A stretch of 64,000 nt of DNA from Apostichopus japonicus (GCF_037975245.1 NC_092571.1:3020501-3084500), one strand, 5' to 3'; shown: positions 13,690 through 26,550, counted from the first letter of the stretch. The notes: generated by a model from the sequence alone, not told the origin. Numbers and translations: made by a program.

Positions 13690-14405
13690 TCCATGATATT
13701 CAGCCATACTCTCTAATATATCACTACACAATAACTATATTCTATAGTCTGTATTAGTAAACAATCAAATTCAGCAATACTCCTTAATATTTCACTACAC
13801 ATAAGAGTATTGCTGAATTTGATTGCTTATTGATACAGACTATAGAATTTATATTGTTATTGCAATAACAATATAAATTCTATAGTCTGTATCAATAAGC
13901 AATTAAATTCAGCAATACTCTCTAATAACTCACTACACAATAACAATATAAATTCTATATTTTCTATTAATAAACAATAAAATTCAGAAATACTCTCTAA
14001 TGCCTCACTACACAATAACAATTATAGTCTGTATTAATAAACAATCAAATTCAGCAGTACTCTCTAATGCCTCACTACACAGTAACAATATAAATTCTAT
14101 AGTCTGTATTAATAAGCAAATTCAGCAATACTCTCTAATGCCTCTCTACACAATAACCATTTAAATTCTAGTCTGTTATTAATAAGCAATCAAAATTCAG
14201 CAGTACTCTCTAATGCCTCACTACACAATAACAATATAAATTCTATAGTCTGCATTAATAAACAATCAAATTTAGCAATACTCTCTACTGCCTCTCTGCA
14301 CAATAACAATATAAATTTTAGTCTGTAATAATAAGCAATCAAATATAGAAATACTCTCACTGCCTCACTACACAATAACAATGTAATTTCTAGTCTGTAT
14401 TAATA
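13690..14405. repeat. Minisatellite of about 70-77 bp with an inverted unit
   Basis: About nine units carry the phrases ACTCTCTAATGCCTCACTAC, ACAATAACAATATAAATTC and TATAGTCTGTATTAATAA in the same order, spaced roughly 67-77 bp apart. One unit (13803-13862) is inverted against its neighbour (13863-13922), giving arms of about 59 bp centred on TGCA with almost no loop. Units are diverged by substitutions and small indels. There is no spacer diversity of CRISPR type. Confidence 0.9.
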
Positions 14406-14866
14406 AGGGATCAATCCAGAGAGAGCGTATCGACAATCACCGATGATAAAAGTGCACTTCAAGTGCAGAGACATGTATGTATAGAATCATGCAAGAGTTT
14501 CATAATGTATGTATACTTGTTTCATGGGAGTTAATTTCTACAATCACAATCATCCGTGGAATTTTGAGTGAGCTACAAGGACGCAAGTTCTATGACACGA
14601 GAAGTGGCCGGGCAGGAAGGCAGGTCCCACTTCCCCCCTCAAGTGCTGCACCGCATGAGTTTTGACAACAACGATATAATCATTTCTATCTCGGGCTGTG
14701 TAATTCAATAGATTCTTATCTCGCATGCTTTCTTTCGCCACTCAACCCAGATGCAGCATTTTGAGGAGCAGTGACCTAAATTGATTGCTGATAACATCCC
14801 CGCTGCAAACATGATCAATATAACTCTGCTACATCGTCCTTAGTCTTACTACTACTACAGACAGTT

Positions 14867-14903
14867 GGGGGGGTGCGGGGTGCGGGGTGGGGGGTGGAAG
14901 GGG
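14867..14903 (+). other. Potential G-quadruplex
   Basis: Runs of four or more G are separated by 1-3 nt (GGGG, TGC, GGGG, TGC, GGGG, T, GGGGGG), an ideal intramolecular G4 pattern on the plus strand. The minus-strand host transcript would carry the C-rich complement. Confidence 0.7.
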
Positions 14904-15536
14904 CTTCAAATCTCTGATGCTGCTGCACATTATAGCAACAAAGCTCACACACAGTATATCCTCAGCTGTGGACATTGGACTCAAAGGTGTTACAAACAAC
15001 AATTCTGAATGAGTTGCGGAATGACTTAAAGCAGCATCCTGTGAATAGATTGGTACATTTTTTGTGATTATAAAAATAGCTCTTTATTTGAATATTATCT
15101 GAATAACTATTGTCGGGTTTCATTTTTAAATCTTCAAGAGAGAAACTTAATTTAAATTTGCTAAAATTCTTTGATAAGTTACAAATTATAGAGACTTTTG
15201 TTTGTATTAAAGGATATGTCACATGAAAAAGAAAAAAAATTATAATAAAAAAGAAAGTGAAGAAATAATCTTTCGTTTGTATATAAAACACAAGCAATTT
15301 CTTTATGAGGAAAACAATATCGCAGTGAAAAAATTAAACCAACAGTTGAATGGAATCATTCACTCATTTCCTTTAACTTTAGGAAGTGTAGCTGGTAATA
15401 AATATTTAAATATGAACAACAAAAAACAGGATGAAAAATAAGTAAAGGGATTATTACATATCTTCCGTGCTCTGAATGATTGCTACCTCCGTGTAACTTG
15501 ATTTTATTGGGAAATCATACGAGGGACGTGTCTTAT

Positions 15537-15870
15537 GTGAGAGCGTTGTGGTCAAGGGGTTAAGACAGTGATCTTAATTGTGATCTAAGATTTGCAGGTT
15601 TGAGTCCTGGCCAGATCATTACGTTGTGTCCTTGGGCAAGGCACTTTATCGCTATTGCCTCTCTTCACCCAGGTGTATAAGTGGGGACCAGTGAGATAAA
15701 ATGCCAGCTGGGCGCTGTTTAGCTGCTGCCATGTGGAGGGATTTTCGCTATGTTTGACAGGTTATCGTTGACCAGGGTAATATTGTTATGCGCCTTGAGA
15801 CAGTTATGGGTGGGTAAGTCTGTGCTTTATAAATGTAAATATTACTATTATTATTATTGTTATTAATATG
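15537..15870 (+). mobile_element. tRNA-derived SINE, copy 1
   Basis: The head carries a pol III A box (TGGTCAAGGGG, 15549-15559) and a B box (GGTTTGAGTCC, 15597-15607, one base off consensus). The body contains CCTTGGGCAAGGCACTTT, followed by a LINE-type tail ending in ATT repeats. The same order of parts, alignable throughout, occurs in reverse at 62063-62356. The insertion is antisense to the host gene and its promoter boxes look nearly intact. Confidence 0.85.
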
Positions 15871-17285
15871 GGATTGCAATTACATCCAGAATAATTACAC
15901 CCTGTCGTTTCTGTATACCTTTGTTTACTATCTAAGTGGTGACCAAGAGGTATTTTAATCTGCTTATAACTGCTAATTTCTATGATTTAAACAATTGATA
16001 TAAAAGAGAAGATGAAAGGTCAATTGTTACTAGTTCGATTAAATATTTATAAAATCCAGATTTATTATTAAATTTGTTATTGTTGTTATTATTGTTATTG
16101 CTATGATCCTTATTCTTATTATTTTAAATCCTGATGGAAGATTGATGCCACATGGGGCCAAAAATACTATTTGCAAGATTTAAAGGTCAAAATGCAAGCC
16201 AATTTTATTATTTAAAAAAAATGTAAAAAATATAAAAATCCAAAAGCATTACTCTATATATAAGAAAAATATGATACACAGATATAGTCAGTTGGATCAT
16301 GCAACCTAATTGGAATTAATATCCATTACTGCATAATATTCCCTCAACGTACCTTCCACGGAAGGATTTCCAGCTTGTGGGCGGAAAGTCAAATTTGATA
16401 TCAAATATGAAAAATCCCATATATGGTACAAATCAACATAATTGTTGACGACAGCAACAAGTTAAAAGACAAATGGATGAAACGTTAACGAGCGCTTTTA
16501 AAAATGTAAGCAATCGCCCGAGGTAATCATTTTAATCGGATCCTGTACAAAATAATCCAGAGTTTAATCATGTATTCAAATGACATTTTCTGAATGGGGA
16601 ATCAATGTCCTTGAAGGATGGTTTCGGAATACTTTAACAGGATACACGCAGTGGGTATATATAAACTTCTTCACTATGTATTCTTCATGAAATATTCTGC
16701 ATTTTGCAGCTTAATTTGTTCAATTTTATATATTAAACATTTTGCCCTTAAAGCAGGATTCTGCATCTGGTCAACAACAATTTTACCATGCACCGGCACA
16801 ACGAGTGAGGAATTTTGTTCAAAACGAGATACATCCTACGGTTCCTACCTGACTTTTTTCACCAAATGAATGTTAATGATATATATGTATGTATATATAG
16901 TCACTACCCATTTTAATTTCATTTCTGTCAATTTCATTCACAGGTTAATAAGTATGCTTACAAAGGCACCATGCACACACATTTTGATTTTTGTTTTCAT
17001 TTTTCCTAGATATAGAAATCTTTTCTTTCATAAGGCAGAACTTCACATTTGACCTTCACCACTATGTGTTACATTTCATTTTAAAATTATGTGATATGCG
17101 ATATTTGTGTACAGACTGTATCTTCTTGTGGAATAAACATACCTTCAATAAAGATGACATGAAAATTACTCAATATGACTGGATTCATCTTGAACATTTT
17201 TGTTGCAATTAAGTACTTTTTTCACAGATAGTACTAATCACATAGAACTTCCTAGAACTTCCCTGGGCTGTATTGATTGTGTGTT
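15871..17285. other. Intron sequence, no recognised feature
   Basis: Very AT-rich with A/T runs and an ATT-rich patch near 16070-16130. Small ORFs here show no motif or splice support. Confidence 0.5.
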
Positions 17286-17312
17286 GGGGAGGGGTGGGGG
17301 AGGGGTGGGGGG
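17286..17312 (+). other. Potential G-quadruplex
   Basis: GGGG, A, GGGG, T, GGGGG, A, GGGG, T, GGGGGG with single-base loops, a very stable G4 pattern. Confidence 0.7.
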
Positions 17313-19381
17313 TATAATGTTGTTTTGGAGACTGTGTAGTAAATTGATCACAATGGAAGATGACGAAAACGGGTGTTGGCCCTGGCTAGGGGTGCGACCC
17401 CAGGACAGATCTGGACTAAACTATGTCCATTAACAATTTAAAGTGTTTTAAGCTGACAAATTGTAACACGAACAAAAGTCATATTTTGTGCTTATCTTCC
17501 GTATATGATGCAATAACAGTTTTTTGGGGGGTTGGTTCCATATTAAACTCCAAGGAACTATGATAAAAAAAATTGAGTAGTTGACCAATTAAAACCAACT
17601 TATCAAAATATTTGAGCACCTTTTTCACGACGTTACAAAATATGAAACAAAATGTTTCACTATAATTAACCGCTCTGCAGAGTTTGTTACAATTTTTTTA
17701 TTTTCATTTTTTTTCTTCTGAATTTCAAGAAGAAAAGGTAATCTGACCGAGTTAAACTTTCAGATGATGAATTTAGTATTCTTGTCGTTCCTTTTATACA
17801 ATCGTGGATATGCAAACCCACGCAAGCTGCCATCAACGTCATTCACTGTCTTTACAGTTTACTTTACACAGGTTCGTTACCTACCCCGAGTCTTTTATTA
17901 CCAAAAATAGGAGACGGAAAACTGTGTGTTTGCCGACGAAACAAAACATACGGCACACGTTTGTTCCCCTGTCAAGATTTCTGCATTTCAGATGCACTTG
18001 AAACGTGATCAAATTTCCGTATCGACGGGGGGGTTTGCCGTATAGCGAGAGGGATGGCTACAAGACATCCATCCTATGATATCGGTAAAAACAGTTTACC
18101 AGCAGTTCTGGACAAGCGATTGGGACTTTTTATGACAACTTTTAGGCTGACTGTCTTCTACAAGGCAGGCATCGTTCACACAGACAGCTGTGGGGGTTTA
18201 CACAGGAAACTATCCATCAATTAAATTCTTTAACCTTTCTTGTCACATCTAGGAACATATTTGGTTGCACTTAAAATTTCAACAGAGAGCGCGAGAGAGA
18301 GAGAGAGATACGTTGGGCTTTAACGCTATGGCAGCAGGAACTTCTATTCCGTCTTGTGATTTTTAGAAATTAAGGATCAGTGGGGCTTCAGAGCTTCATT
18401 AAAAAATATGAGGAGGTAGCATTTTCCACAAATATTTTTTTTTTTTTTTTACAAATACAGCTAGTGTTTTTTTTTGACACTCCAATCGACAGAGCCGAGA
18501 CATTAATTATTAACTGGTTACGTTGGCAAATTAGTGAATACATAAACACAACTCGTAGACTATTACGTTACAAATGATTACGTTGCATCTTTGTATTACC
18601 GGACACCTGGACGGTTCTTGTTTTATTTTGTGAACCATTCATTGGCATGGTTTGGTAATATATGCAGGGTGAGGTTGCCGTGAGCATCGGAGGAGAGTCG
18701 AGATGGATTTGGTTAAGTTAATGGACGGAGGATAACTTGTATAAAAAATATCACTGTACCTGTGCCTGGATGTTATAGATATAATAGAAAACGACCGCTG
18801 ATTTACAACACTCTGGTCTATTTTTAAGCCGGTTATTGGACACTCACGCCCACATCCGTGTCGGCGTGACCATTGCAAAATTTGCCGAGCTTATTAACTC
18901 CAGTGAGCATGTATTGGTTTTACATTCAGAATTTGAATGCATATGTAACTGAATTTTAGTAGACAATTAATTAAGGTGCAAATAATGAACAAATCCTCTT
19001 TCCAAAAACAAAAACAAAACTGGATGAGAGAAACCACCTCTTAGAACAGAAAGCAATTAAGCATGCTTTGAAAATGAGTATTAACTGCATCTGTAGTTTT
19101 ATTTATTTGAAAGCTTTTGAGGATCTGAAGTAACTTACACAGTATACCATTTAATATTATACAACACCTACAGGTAATTGTATTCTGGTCATATGATTGG
19201 TCAATTGCTCGTTGATTGCATGCAAAATCCGCTCTATTCCACTCTATGAAATAGAACCATGGGTTATACTTTTTTGGTAGCACTTTTTTCAATGGATAAG
19301 AGAGCAGAGAAACCTGTCTGTTCAAAAAAATATGTTGCATGAGTGCATTTTACCCATCTTAATATAATATGTTGTATAAAA
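17313..19381. other. Intron sequence, mostly featureless
   Basis: Contains a GA microsatellite (18286-18309) and a T-run (18437-18450). No exon with splice sites was seen. Confidence 0.5.
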
Positions 19382-19541
19382 CAAATAATGGTTTCCATTC
19401 GTGCAATAGTGCAAATATTTTCATTCCTTGAAAGATGTAATTTGTTCCATTCAACTCGGCTGCGCCTCGTTGAATGGAACATTCCATCTTTCAGCTCATG
19501 AAATATTTGCACTTATTGCACTCATAACCATTCATTATTTG
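19382..19541. repeat. Foldback (imperfect 74-bp inverted repeat)
   Basis: The left arm 19382-19455 pairs with the right arm 19469-19541 around a 13-nt GC-rich loop (TCGGCTGCGCCTC). The innermost 15 bp (GTTCCATTCAAC side) pair perfectly and outer parts have mismatches. Weaker complementarity (GCATGAGTGCA near 19337, TGCACTCATGCC near 19642) extends the structure outwards, suggesting a longer foldback transposon. The ORF at 19428-19667 is a by-product. Confidence 0.8.
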
Positions 19542-19961
19542 TATACTATATATTTTCATATTTATGGTATATCTGCCACAATTCTTTTGGCTAATAAATA
19601 TATACTACAAAATTCTACTATTACTTTCAGAAGCAAACACTTCTTATATTGCACTCATGCCATGTAATATGTAGAGAGCAGCATAAGCAAATTTTTGACA
19701 ATCTAATTCAGCATTAATTTAATTATAAGTACAATATCACACAAAAAATATTGGCAGCCTCTTAAGAAATAGTCAGAATGATTCTAGTATATATCTCAAC
19801 AAATACAGTGTAAAATGGTCGAGACAAAGTGGAAGGTGAGTTGCACGAAAGCCAAGTACCTCAAAAGATAGCCGGTGGAGAATTTTGGTTCTCCTGTCAC
19901 TTAAATGGAGATAAGTATATTTAGAGACTTGTTGAATAAGAGTCACTCAAGAGGGTGCTAT

Positions 19962-20010
19962 GGGGGGAGGGGGAGGGGGAGGGGGAGGGGGAGAGGAGGG
20001 AGGGAAGGAG
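19962..20010. repeat. GGGGGA repeat
   Basis: Five near-perfect GGGGGA units run into GGAGG/GAAGG. A G4-prone purine tract. Confidence 0.85.
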
Positions 20011-20039
20011 GCAGAGTGGAATTTAAAGCAAGGACTTTT

Positions 20040-20690
20040 GAACTGCGCTTCAACTTCTAGCAATATTTCATACTGTGCATTCATGTTTAATATTCATGAT
20101 ATAACATTATAACTATATATCGCTGCTATCAAATAGCTTGTTTGAATACAGAACTTAACAAACTAGTTTCAATCTCGGATGTTTCATACATCATGCATAT
20201 TCATGATTTACCTTTTGCAGCTAGTTAAACAGCTTGATTGAATATACTGTACCTTGAAACTGCCTTGAATGTTTCATTATAATGCATATTGCAGATATTC
20301 AATAGCTAAATATGGTCGACTAAACTTTGAAAGTTTTGCTGTCAGTGATGTTACATACATTACTGCATATTTTATGATTTATCTTTTGCAATGCTATTAA
20401 ATTGCTTCATTAAATGCAAATGATTAAATATTCATGATTAAGCTACCGCAGCTATGAAATATCTATAATATTTATGGCACTTACGAACTACCTTCAGTGA
20501 TATTTCATACATTCATGTTTATTTGAGATATATCTTTTGCGACTATCAATTAGCTTGATCGAATACACTTTACGAACTGCCTTCAATCTCCACTGAACGT
20601 TTCATGCATTCATGATTATTCATGACTTAACTACTGCAGATATTAATATTTATAAGATAGCTTGCTTCAAGCATTTATGGAACAGTCTCT
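20040..20690. repeat. Highly diverged tandem array
   Basis: Phrases such as TTTCATACATTCATG, ATTCATGATTTA, CTTTTGCAGCTA, TAGCTTGATTGAATAC and GAACTGCCTTCAAT recur in the same order about six times, at intervals of roughly 80-150 bp (starts near 20067, 20183, 20271, 20350, 20502, 20599). This is an old satellite decayed by substitution and deletion. Confidence 0.65.
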
Positions 20691-21938
20691 TTACTGATGT
20701 TAATTGACTTGTTTATTGTAATACACATATGATTTAACTATTGCATTCTTTATCATTTTGTGACCAGAAATTTTACCAAATCTTCAGATTATTCCTGGAA
20801 AAAAAGATTTTGATTAAACTAACACACTGTAGATCTTGTTACTTTTAAAGTTAAAATAAATTGCAGAATGCATCTTAATAATTAAAGTTCCATTTCTAAA
20901 TATGCTCTGTCGACAAGTGACTTTCTTATAGAAATACTAATATATCACGCATCATGCATACATATGCAGCCAATCTTTGACATATTTTTCAAAAATTCTG
21001 ATTTTTTCGCCCTGCATGGATTGCAACTTGCCTAGATATACAGTATACATAGTCATGCCTTTTTTAGAAGAATTGCGTATGCACAGAATAACTGTCAAAA
21101 ATATTATGATCCCCCCCCCCCCTCGCCACCAAAATAATAAGCAAATGACATGAGCCCTTCAAAAATAATGATCCTTTTGTGTCCTAGCTCTGTCATCTGT
21201 AAACCTCAGATCAGAGTAAATTTAGGGAATCTGGCATTAATACATATTTACAGTAATCACAATCACCAAACTTCAAACTGGACAAAGACTACCGTGGATG
21301 CACTCTGGTGTGAATAATCACAAATAGCTTTCAGCAGAATTACTTTCTATTAATATTCATTTTTTCAATATGGTGGAAGCAATGACCAGTGTCTGGTTAA
21401 ATATATGTTGATATAAATATCTCCAGCAAGTGTGAATAATGGACCCATAAAAGCAGGATTGGTCGTTTAATGACAAACAGATACCAATGACACAGCAGTT
21501 TTTTTTTTCTTTTTATGCTTTAGTTCTAATATGTAACAATACATTGGGACACAGACCGAATCATCATTTCTAGCTTAAATATGACAGGGACCTTTTGTGA
21601 AGTCAATCAAAGTTACTCCCAAACACAGTTGAGAAGTATCTCGTTCCATTTGGGAAGCTATGGTATCCTAATCTAAAGAGTCTTGGCCTGCATGCCAGCC
21701 GCCATTTTGTAAAATCTGTGATGTCATAGTAGCAACTGGGATCTAAAACCTATTAATTGGTTGATTGACTTTTCTCACATTTTCAAAGGTAGAATGTTAA
21801 CAGTGTTGACATTGCAAACAATGTCAGATCATATCATTAAAAGGCGAAATATTTTAGATTCAACATTTTGCAAAATCCATCTCTGTTACAGGCAATAAAC
21901 AAACAAATAAAAATAAAAATAAAAAAATACATCAAGAG

Positions 21939-21977
<39 letters not shown>

Positions 21978-23521
21978 ATTGCAGCACAAGTGGCTTGATG
22001 ATGTCATTTTTAGACTTGTCCAAGTAGTTTCCAGACTTCTGTATGTGTGAACAAACATTAACTCCATGATATCTTCTCTAAATGGATGAAGTCTTTTCTA
22101 TATACTATAGCTCTTTGGGGAAGTTTTTCATGACAGTTATATCTCTATCGCATAGACCCAAGGCGATGTCTTTCTCATGAGCAAAATCGAGCAATACTTC
22201 GCTCATATTTCTTTGAATTTGTGGGTGGCTCAACACTGACTGACAACTGTATAGAATCCATATTGCAAAAATTTCAGTCATAACATGAACCAAACCTGTC
22301 TTCTAATCTTGATAAAGTTATAATGAATAATATGTCATCATAATTGTCTGTACCATACATATATATCTATGGTTACAGTATACACTGTTAGTACATTGCA
22401 CCATACATGTATCGATCAATTCATTGGAATTGTACACGATCGGTTTCTCATTGTGATTCTTGAACACTTGCATGAACCAACCTGCTTCCAGAGCTGCTTG
22501 TAAAGTAGGGCACGTTCCCGTCCATCAAAATGCGTACTATTCACAACGCCACCCCCTCGGTATAGATACACAAGGTGAGTCCGCCCGACTGGCAATACTA
22601 ATTGTCTCGTCCCCCAGTTGTCAAGACTGGTTACTTTGTAAATGTCACGCAATCTTGTTCCACTTAATTTACAAAGATGGATGAATTAGCTCAATTTATA
22701 TGGAAACGCTCGAATCGACAGTGCGTCAAACTTTTAATAACATACTTGGAGAGACCATCTTTGACATTTATAACTCTTTTCATTTGTTTTGTTGCCAAAT
22801 GGCGATTCGTACCGATGGGTTTGATTCAAGGATGTGCCTGAACGGCTTGCTCGATGAGCCTCTCCCTCTCCGTTACAACTGGTTACACTTTTATTAGAAT
22901 GTACAAATAACTGCAAACGATAGATCGGTGTGGTATTGGCAACACGAAGGTTACGGACACAGACGAAACCAAACGAATCGGTTTTAAACTTTGTATAAGT
23001 GTCAGATTGTAGGTAAGAGTATCAACCATTAAAGCAAACTATACAGGTCTTGATGGAGGGGGAGGATAGGGTAGGGGAGGGGGTCCTAAAGGAGACACAC
23101 CTTTGCAGGAAATGGAAACTGAATTTTTCAAGAGAATTAAGCGAACCCAACCGTGATCATTACACTGTTTGGTAGAGATTGCTTAAATGATGTCCAACCA
23201 CTTTCAAACTGCAAAGAATAATTTTACCATAATTGAGCGATACGTAGGCCTACTATCTATGTTAGATTGGAGACTTGGGCAAGTCTAAAACTAACACACA
23301 GAGCCATGCATTCAATAATTACTGGAGGCTTTAATATTTCCCTTTATTTATTGGTTTTGTAAATATTCTGTTTTATTATTATTTTAATTATTACTGAAAT
23401 GATGACGTTTCTGAGATTTAAAGTGGCAACGGCACTGATAGATCAATAACAATAAACTACATATATGACAAGAAACCAAATAAAATTTTTGTTCAAGGTA
23501 AAATAAAAAAAATGCCACTCT
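20691..23521. other. Intron sequence with microsatellites
   Basis: Contains a C-run (21112-21122) and an AT microsatellite (21943-21973). No exon or recognisable transposon protein was found. Confidence 0.5.
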
Positions 23522-23768
23522 AATATCTCTGCCCTGCCTGGTATAACTTCACTGGCAAGATATCTCGCAAACGGAACTAGATTGTTTGTAGCTTTTTTGT
23601 GGAGTCGATCATCGCATGCATATCTATCACACAAACTTAAAATAAATATCTCTGCCCTGCCTGGTATAACTTCACTGGCAAGATATCTCGCAAACGGAAC
23701 AGTATTGTTCTTAGCTGTTTCGTGGAGTTGACTGTCGTATGCATATGTATCTATCACACAAACTTAAA
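23522..23768. repeat. 123-bp tandem duplication
   Basis: Two units in direct order (CTCTGCCCTG at 23527 and 23650). The first 55 or so bases of each are almost identical and the rest has diverged. Because 123 is divisible by three, a minus-strand ORF (23443-23757) shows the 17-residue phrase PFARYLASEVIPGRAEI twice. Elsewhere the copies differ mostly by amino acid changes, which argues against a selected protein. Confidence 0.85.
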
Positions 23769-24084
23769 GGATGATGGTTGCATTGGGAATTAGCTTCCTT
23801 TAAATCTAATAATATATATCCACATATGAGGATTACTGTAATCACCATTGCATGATCAAGGATGCGATATATATAGCCAAATTAGGGGTTGAGTAGGGGG
23901 GGGGGGACAACCAAACTTAAATTGGTTACCAGTTGTCTGATATGGACAATCAATCTTATAAATGCAGTGAATACAAAAAACACTGAGTTATATTTTGTAT
24001 GTACTTCATGTGAGCAACATTTCTGGTCCAGGAATTTTGCCAACATTGGAAGGAATGCAGACTTTGTTATATAATTGACGAATA

Positions 24085-24150
24085 TAATAATAATAATATG
24101 CAACTTAGATAGCGCAATATGCAAAGGCTTCAAAGCGCTTTACAAAACAA
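24085..24150 (-). mobile_element. SINE/LINE 3' tail fragment
   Basis: Read on the minus strand, GTAAAGCGCTTTGAAGCC is followed by a TATTGCGCTA phrase and ATT repeats. This matches the tail of the SINE at 62063-62356 (AAAGCGCTTTCAGACC, AAGTGCTATA, ATTATT). The head is missing. Confidence 0.6.
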
Positions 24151-25055
24151 AATACATAAAATCAAAGTCGTAAAACATAAATACAAAACCAATACACCTA
24201 ACAAAGATAAAATTACACAATGTAAAGTAAAGGAAATGTTAAAAATACAGTGTAAAACTACATTAAATATGTGAAAACCTACTAAAATAACTATATATAA
24301 CTATTTCACAATATACAGAATCAATAATAGAAAATGTCCTTTTGGGGAAAACTGCTAAGAGGGTGTCTAGTTTTGTCTGTCTAGACCAATTGGAATCTTG
24401 CTTTTGTAGGATAACTGCTGTTTTTCATGTGGCACAGTTTCAGACTTACCATTTTAAAATCTAAAATCCTATTTTTGAGCAACTTTCTAAGTTACATTAA
24501 ATTAATTTACTTGAAAATTAACTTGACTCAAAATGAGATTGCAACTAAGACGTCGACCTTCATAGAGTTTTTCACCAAAGAAGTCAAAGTTAAAAACACC
24601 GCAAAACTAACTGCTCTGTGTATAGTTTACAAACGACGATACTTACATGTCTCCATTCTACATATGCACTCAAATCAACTTACATTAAATACAAAATTTT
24701 TTAACACTTTAGTACTGTGCCCCCCTCCAACCAAACCATCCCCCTCACTGCCTTCCAGTATACACTTCAGGGTCAATACCCATTCCCTTTTCCAAATCTG
24801 CAATTCTCAAAGATTACGACTACAATTAATTATTGATTCCATCCAGCTCTCGACATTTGGTCAATGGCAGACTGTTTTAACATTTCCCTTAACTTCTGAG
24901 GTCTTCAATCGCACGTAACCTTGCAAACTGAAAAACTTCAATCGTGTTTCACTTATTGTTCATCGTTTGAACTGAAACGATGACTAGTGTACAGTATCGA
25001 AAAAATTACCAATGTTATCGACTCCAAAATGCTATTACTGTTACTTGTCATTTAG

Positions 25056-25172
25056 CCTTTGAAGAAGATCCTGCTAGGATCGAAACGTCAGGCCAACTTA
25101 CTTTTACACATTTTCCTACACAGGCTCTCTAGTGGATAAGCAGTTTGCTAACAATTTTATTTTATTTTGATA
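25056..25172 (+). mobile_element. Penelope-like element end with degenerate hammerhead-type motif
   Basis: The stem GATCC/GGATC (25067-25071 and 25077-25081, loop TGCTA) sits between TTGAAGA and GAAAC-GTC (25082-25089), the arrangement of a hammerhead ribozyme core as known in Penelope-like elements. The first core base, normally C, appears as T, so cleavage is probably lost. The downstream part (CACAGGCTCTCTAGTGGATA and following) reappears inverted at 38905-38978. Confidence 0.55.
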
Positions 25173-25606
25173 TACATGTAACTAATTGAAATTAGCATTC
25201 TGGGAGATGGGACATGTGTGTTCTAGCTGCCTTCCACCTCAGACATGTTCTGCAACAATACACACAGCAGTAAAAGGCTTACAACTTTTGACAGCAAATA
25301 AAAGTGCAGGGTATACTTTCTGTATATAAGTTATAAGCTTTCAAAATTGTTTCACTGAATTCCCCCTCACCCCCCCCCCCAAAACAAATATTGAAATTAT
25401 TAAGACTCTGGCTACAAAACCTGCCTCACACCTTTGCATTTGTGCATGCTGTAACCATTGTGACCAACTTGCAATGCTATGTAATTACCAGATAATTTAT
25501 TGCATGTATCATATTATTCATCTATCACTCTTTAGGCTTAACAAACAAATAAAATTATATATTAAAAAATTAATAAAATAAATAAAATAAAATATTGTTC
25601 ACTTAC

Positions 25607-25655
25607 CTAGATTCTACAGTCTTGATATCAAAGCCTAATTCTTCAGCTAATTTAC
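25607..25655 (-). CDS. Internal exon of unrecognised host gene (second seen), 49-nt microexon
   Basis: A 49-nt minus-strand exon between acceptor TTTTTTGCAG and donor GTAAGTG. Its first two bases complete the glycine codon begun at the end of 61411-61560. Fifteen full codons (KLAEELGFDIKTVES) follow, and the last two bases start the arginine codon completed by 10070-10172. The two-sided phase match in a short exon flanked by consensus sites is strong evidence that it is used. The encoded stretch leads into the coiled-coil segment. Function unknown. Confidence 0.85.
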
Positions 25656-26550
25656 CTGCAAAAAATAAGTAAAAAGTTCTTTCATTTTTAAAATAACAGT
25701 CTGTTTGTCATAGCCAAACTTACCGGGGTTTTGGATATTAATGAATAACAGCTTCCCTATCTTACCACAACATCAGCAACTCTCTTATGATATACCAGTT
25801 GAATTCCAGGCAAATAGCAAGAGTGCTGACAGTGTGAAGGGACAAGTGAGCAAGCTAGAAACCAAAGTAAATTCAACAAAATAGACCTATATCATTACAG
25901 AGCTGTGAAACATGTATTTAAATGGTCAGGAAAGAAAATTATGTGTAATCCAATTTGAACATCACATTTGGATGAATCAATAATATTAAAAACTTTTACT
26001 TTTATTTCCTGAATTAAAGAGAAAAGAAAACTCAACTAACATCCTTAACCATATTTGACAGACTGATAAATTTTACAAACAGCTCGCTGAAACAAAACGT
26101 TTGGCAAATGTTATGTCATTGCGGGGTATAGCTTTTGAACATGTTCCTTTAATGCATACATGTACAAGACTGAAGACTTGGACAAGTCTAAAAGTGTTTT
26201 ATTAGCACTGCTAAATTGTAACCAGTTTTATTGAACAGTTATCTTTTTGATCAACAATTTGGTTATATTCTTTGATATATATGCCCAGCTGGATCAAGTT
26301 TATAAATGCAAATGGCATTGAATGTTGCTAACATTGAAGTTTGTAGCATTTCCTAATTACTGGCATTGTTTTCAGTAATCGATTAATTCCTCGTAGCCAA
26401 TTCACTATATTCAAATACGAAAGGAAATCAAATTGGAATAAAAATAATAAAAGAGAGTTCACTTCAATGTGACACCATGACATCACAATGACAAATGGCA
26501 AAATGGAAAATACCTCATTTCAAAAAGATCTCCCAAACTGAACAAGATTT
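25656..26550. other. Intron sequence, no recognised feature
   Basis: AT-rich intron. At 26168-26195 a GACTTG/CAAGTC hairpin followed by TAAAAG weakly recalls the Penelope-type hairpin at 25058-25089. Confidence 0.45.

Noticed and set aside
13690-14405. CRISPR-like array
   Set aside because: The repeats are long, contiguous and diverged, without unique spacers, and the genome is eukaryotic.
24427-24918. 163-residue plus-strand ORF before the Penelope-like end
   Set aside because: Composition follows the AT-rich DNA, there is no motif and no splice or transposon protein signature, and the length is possible by chance.
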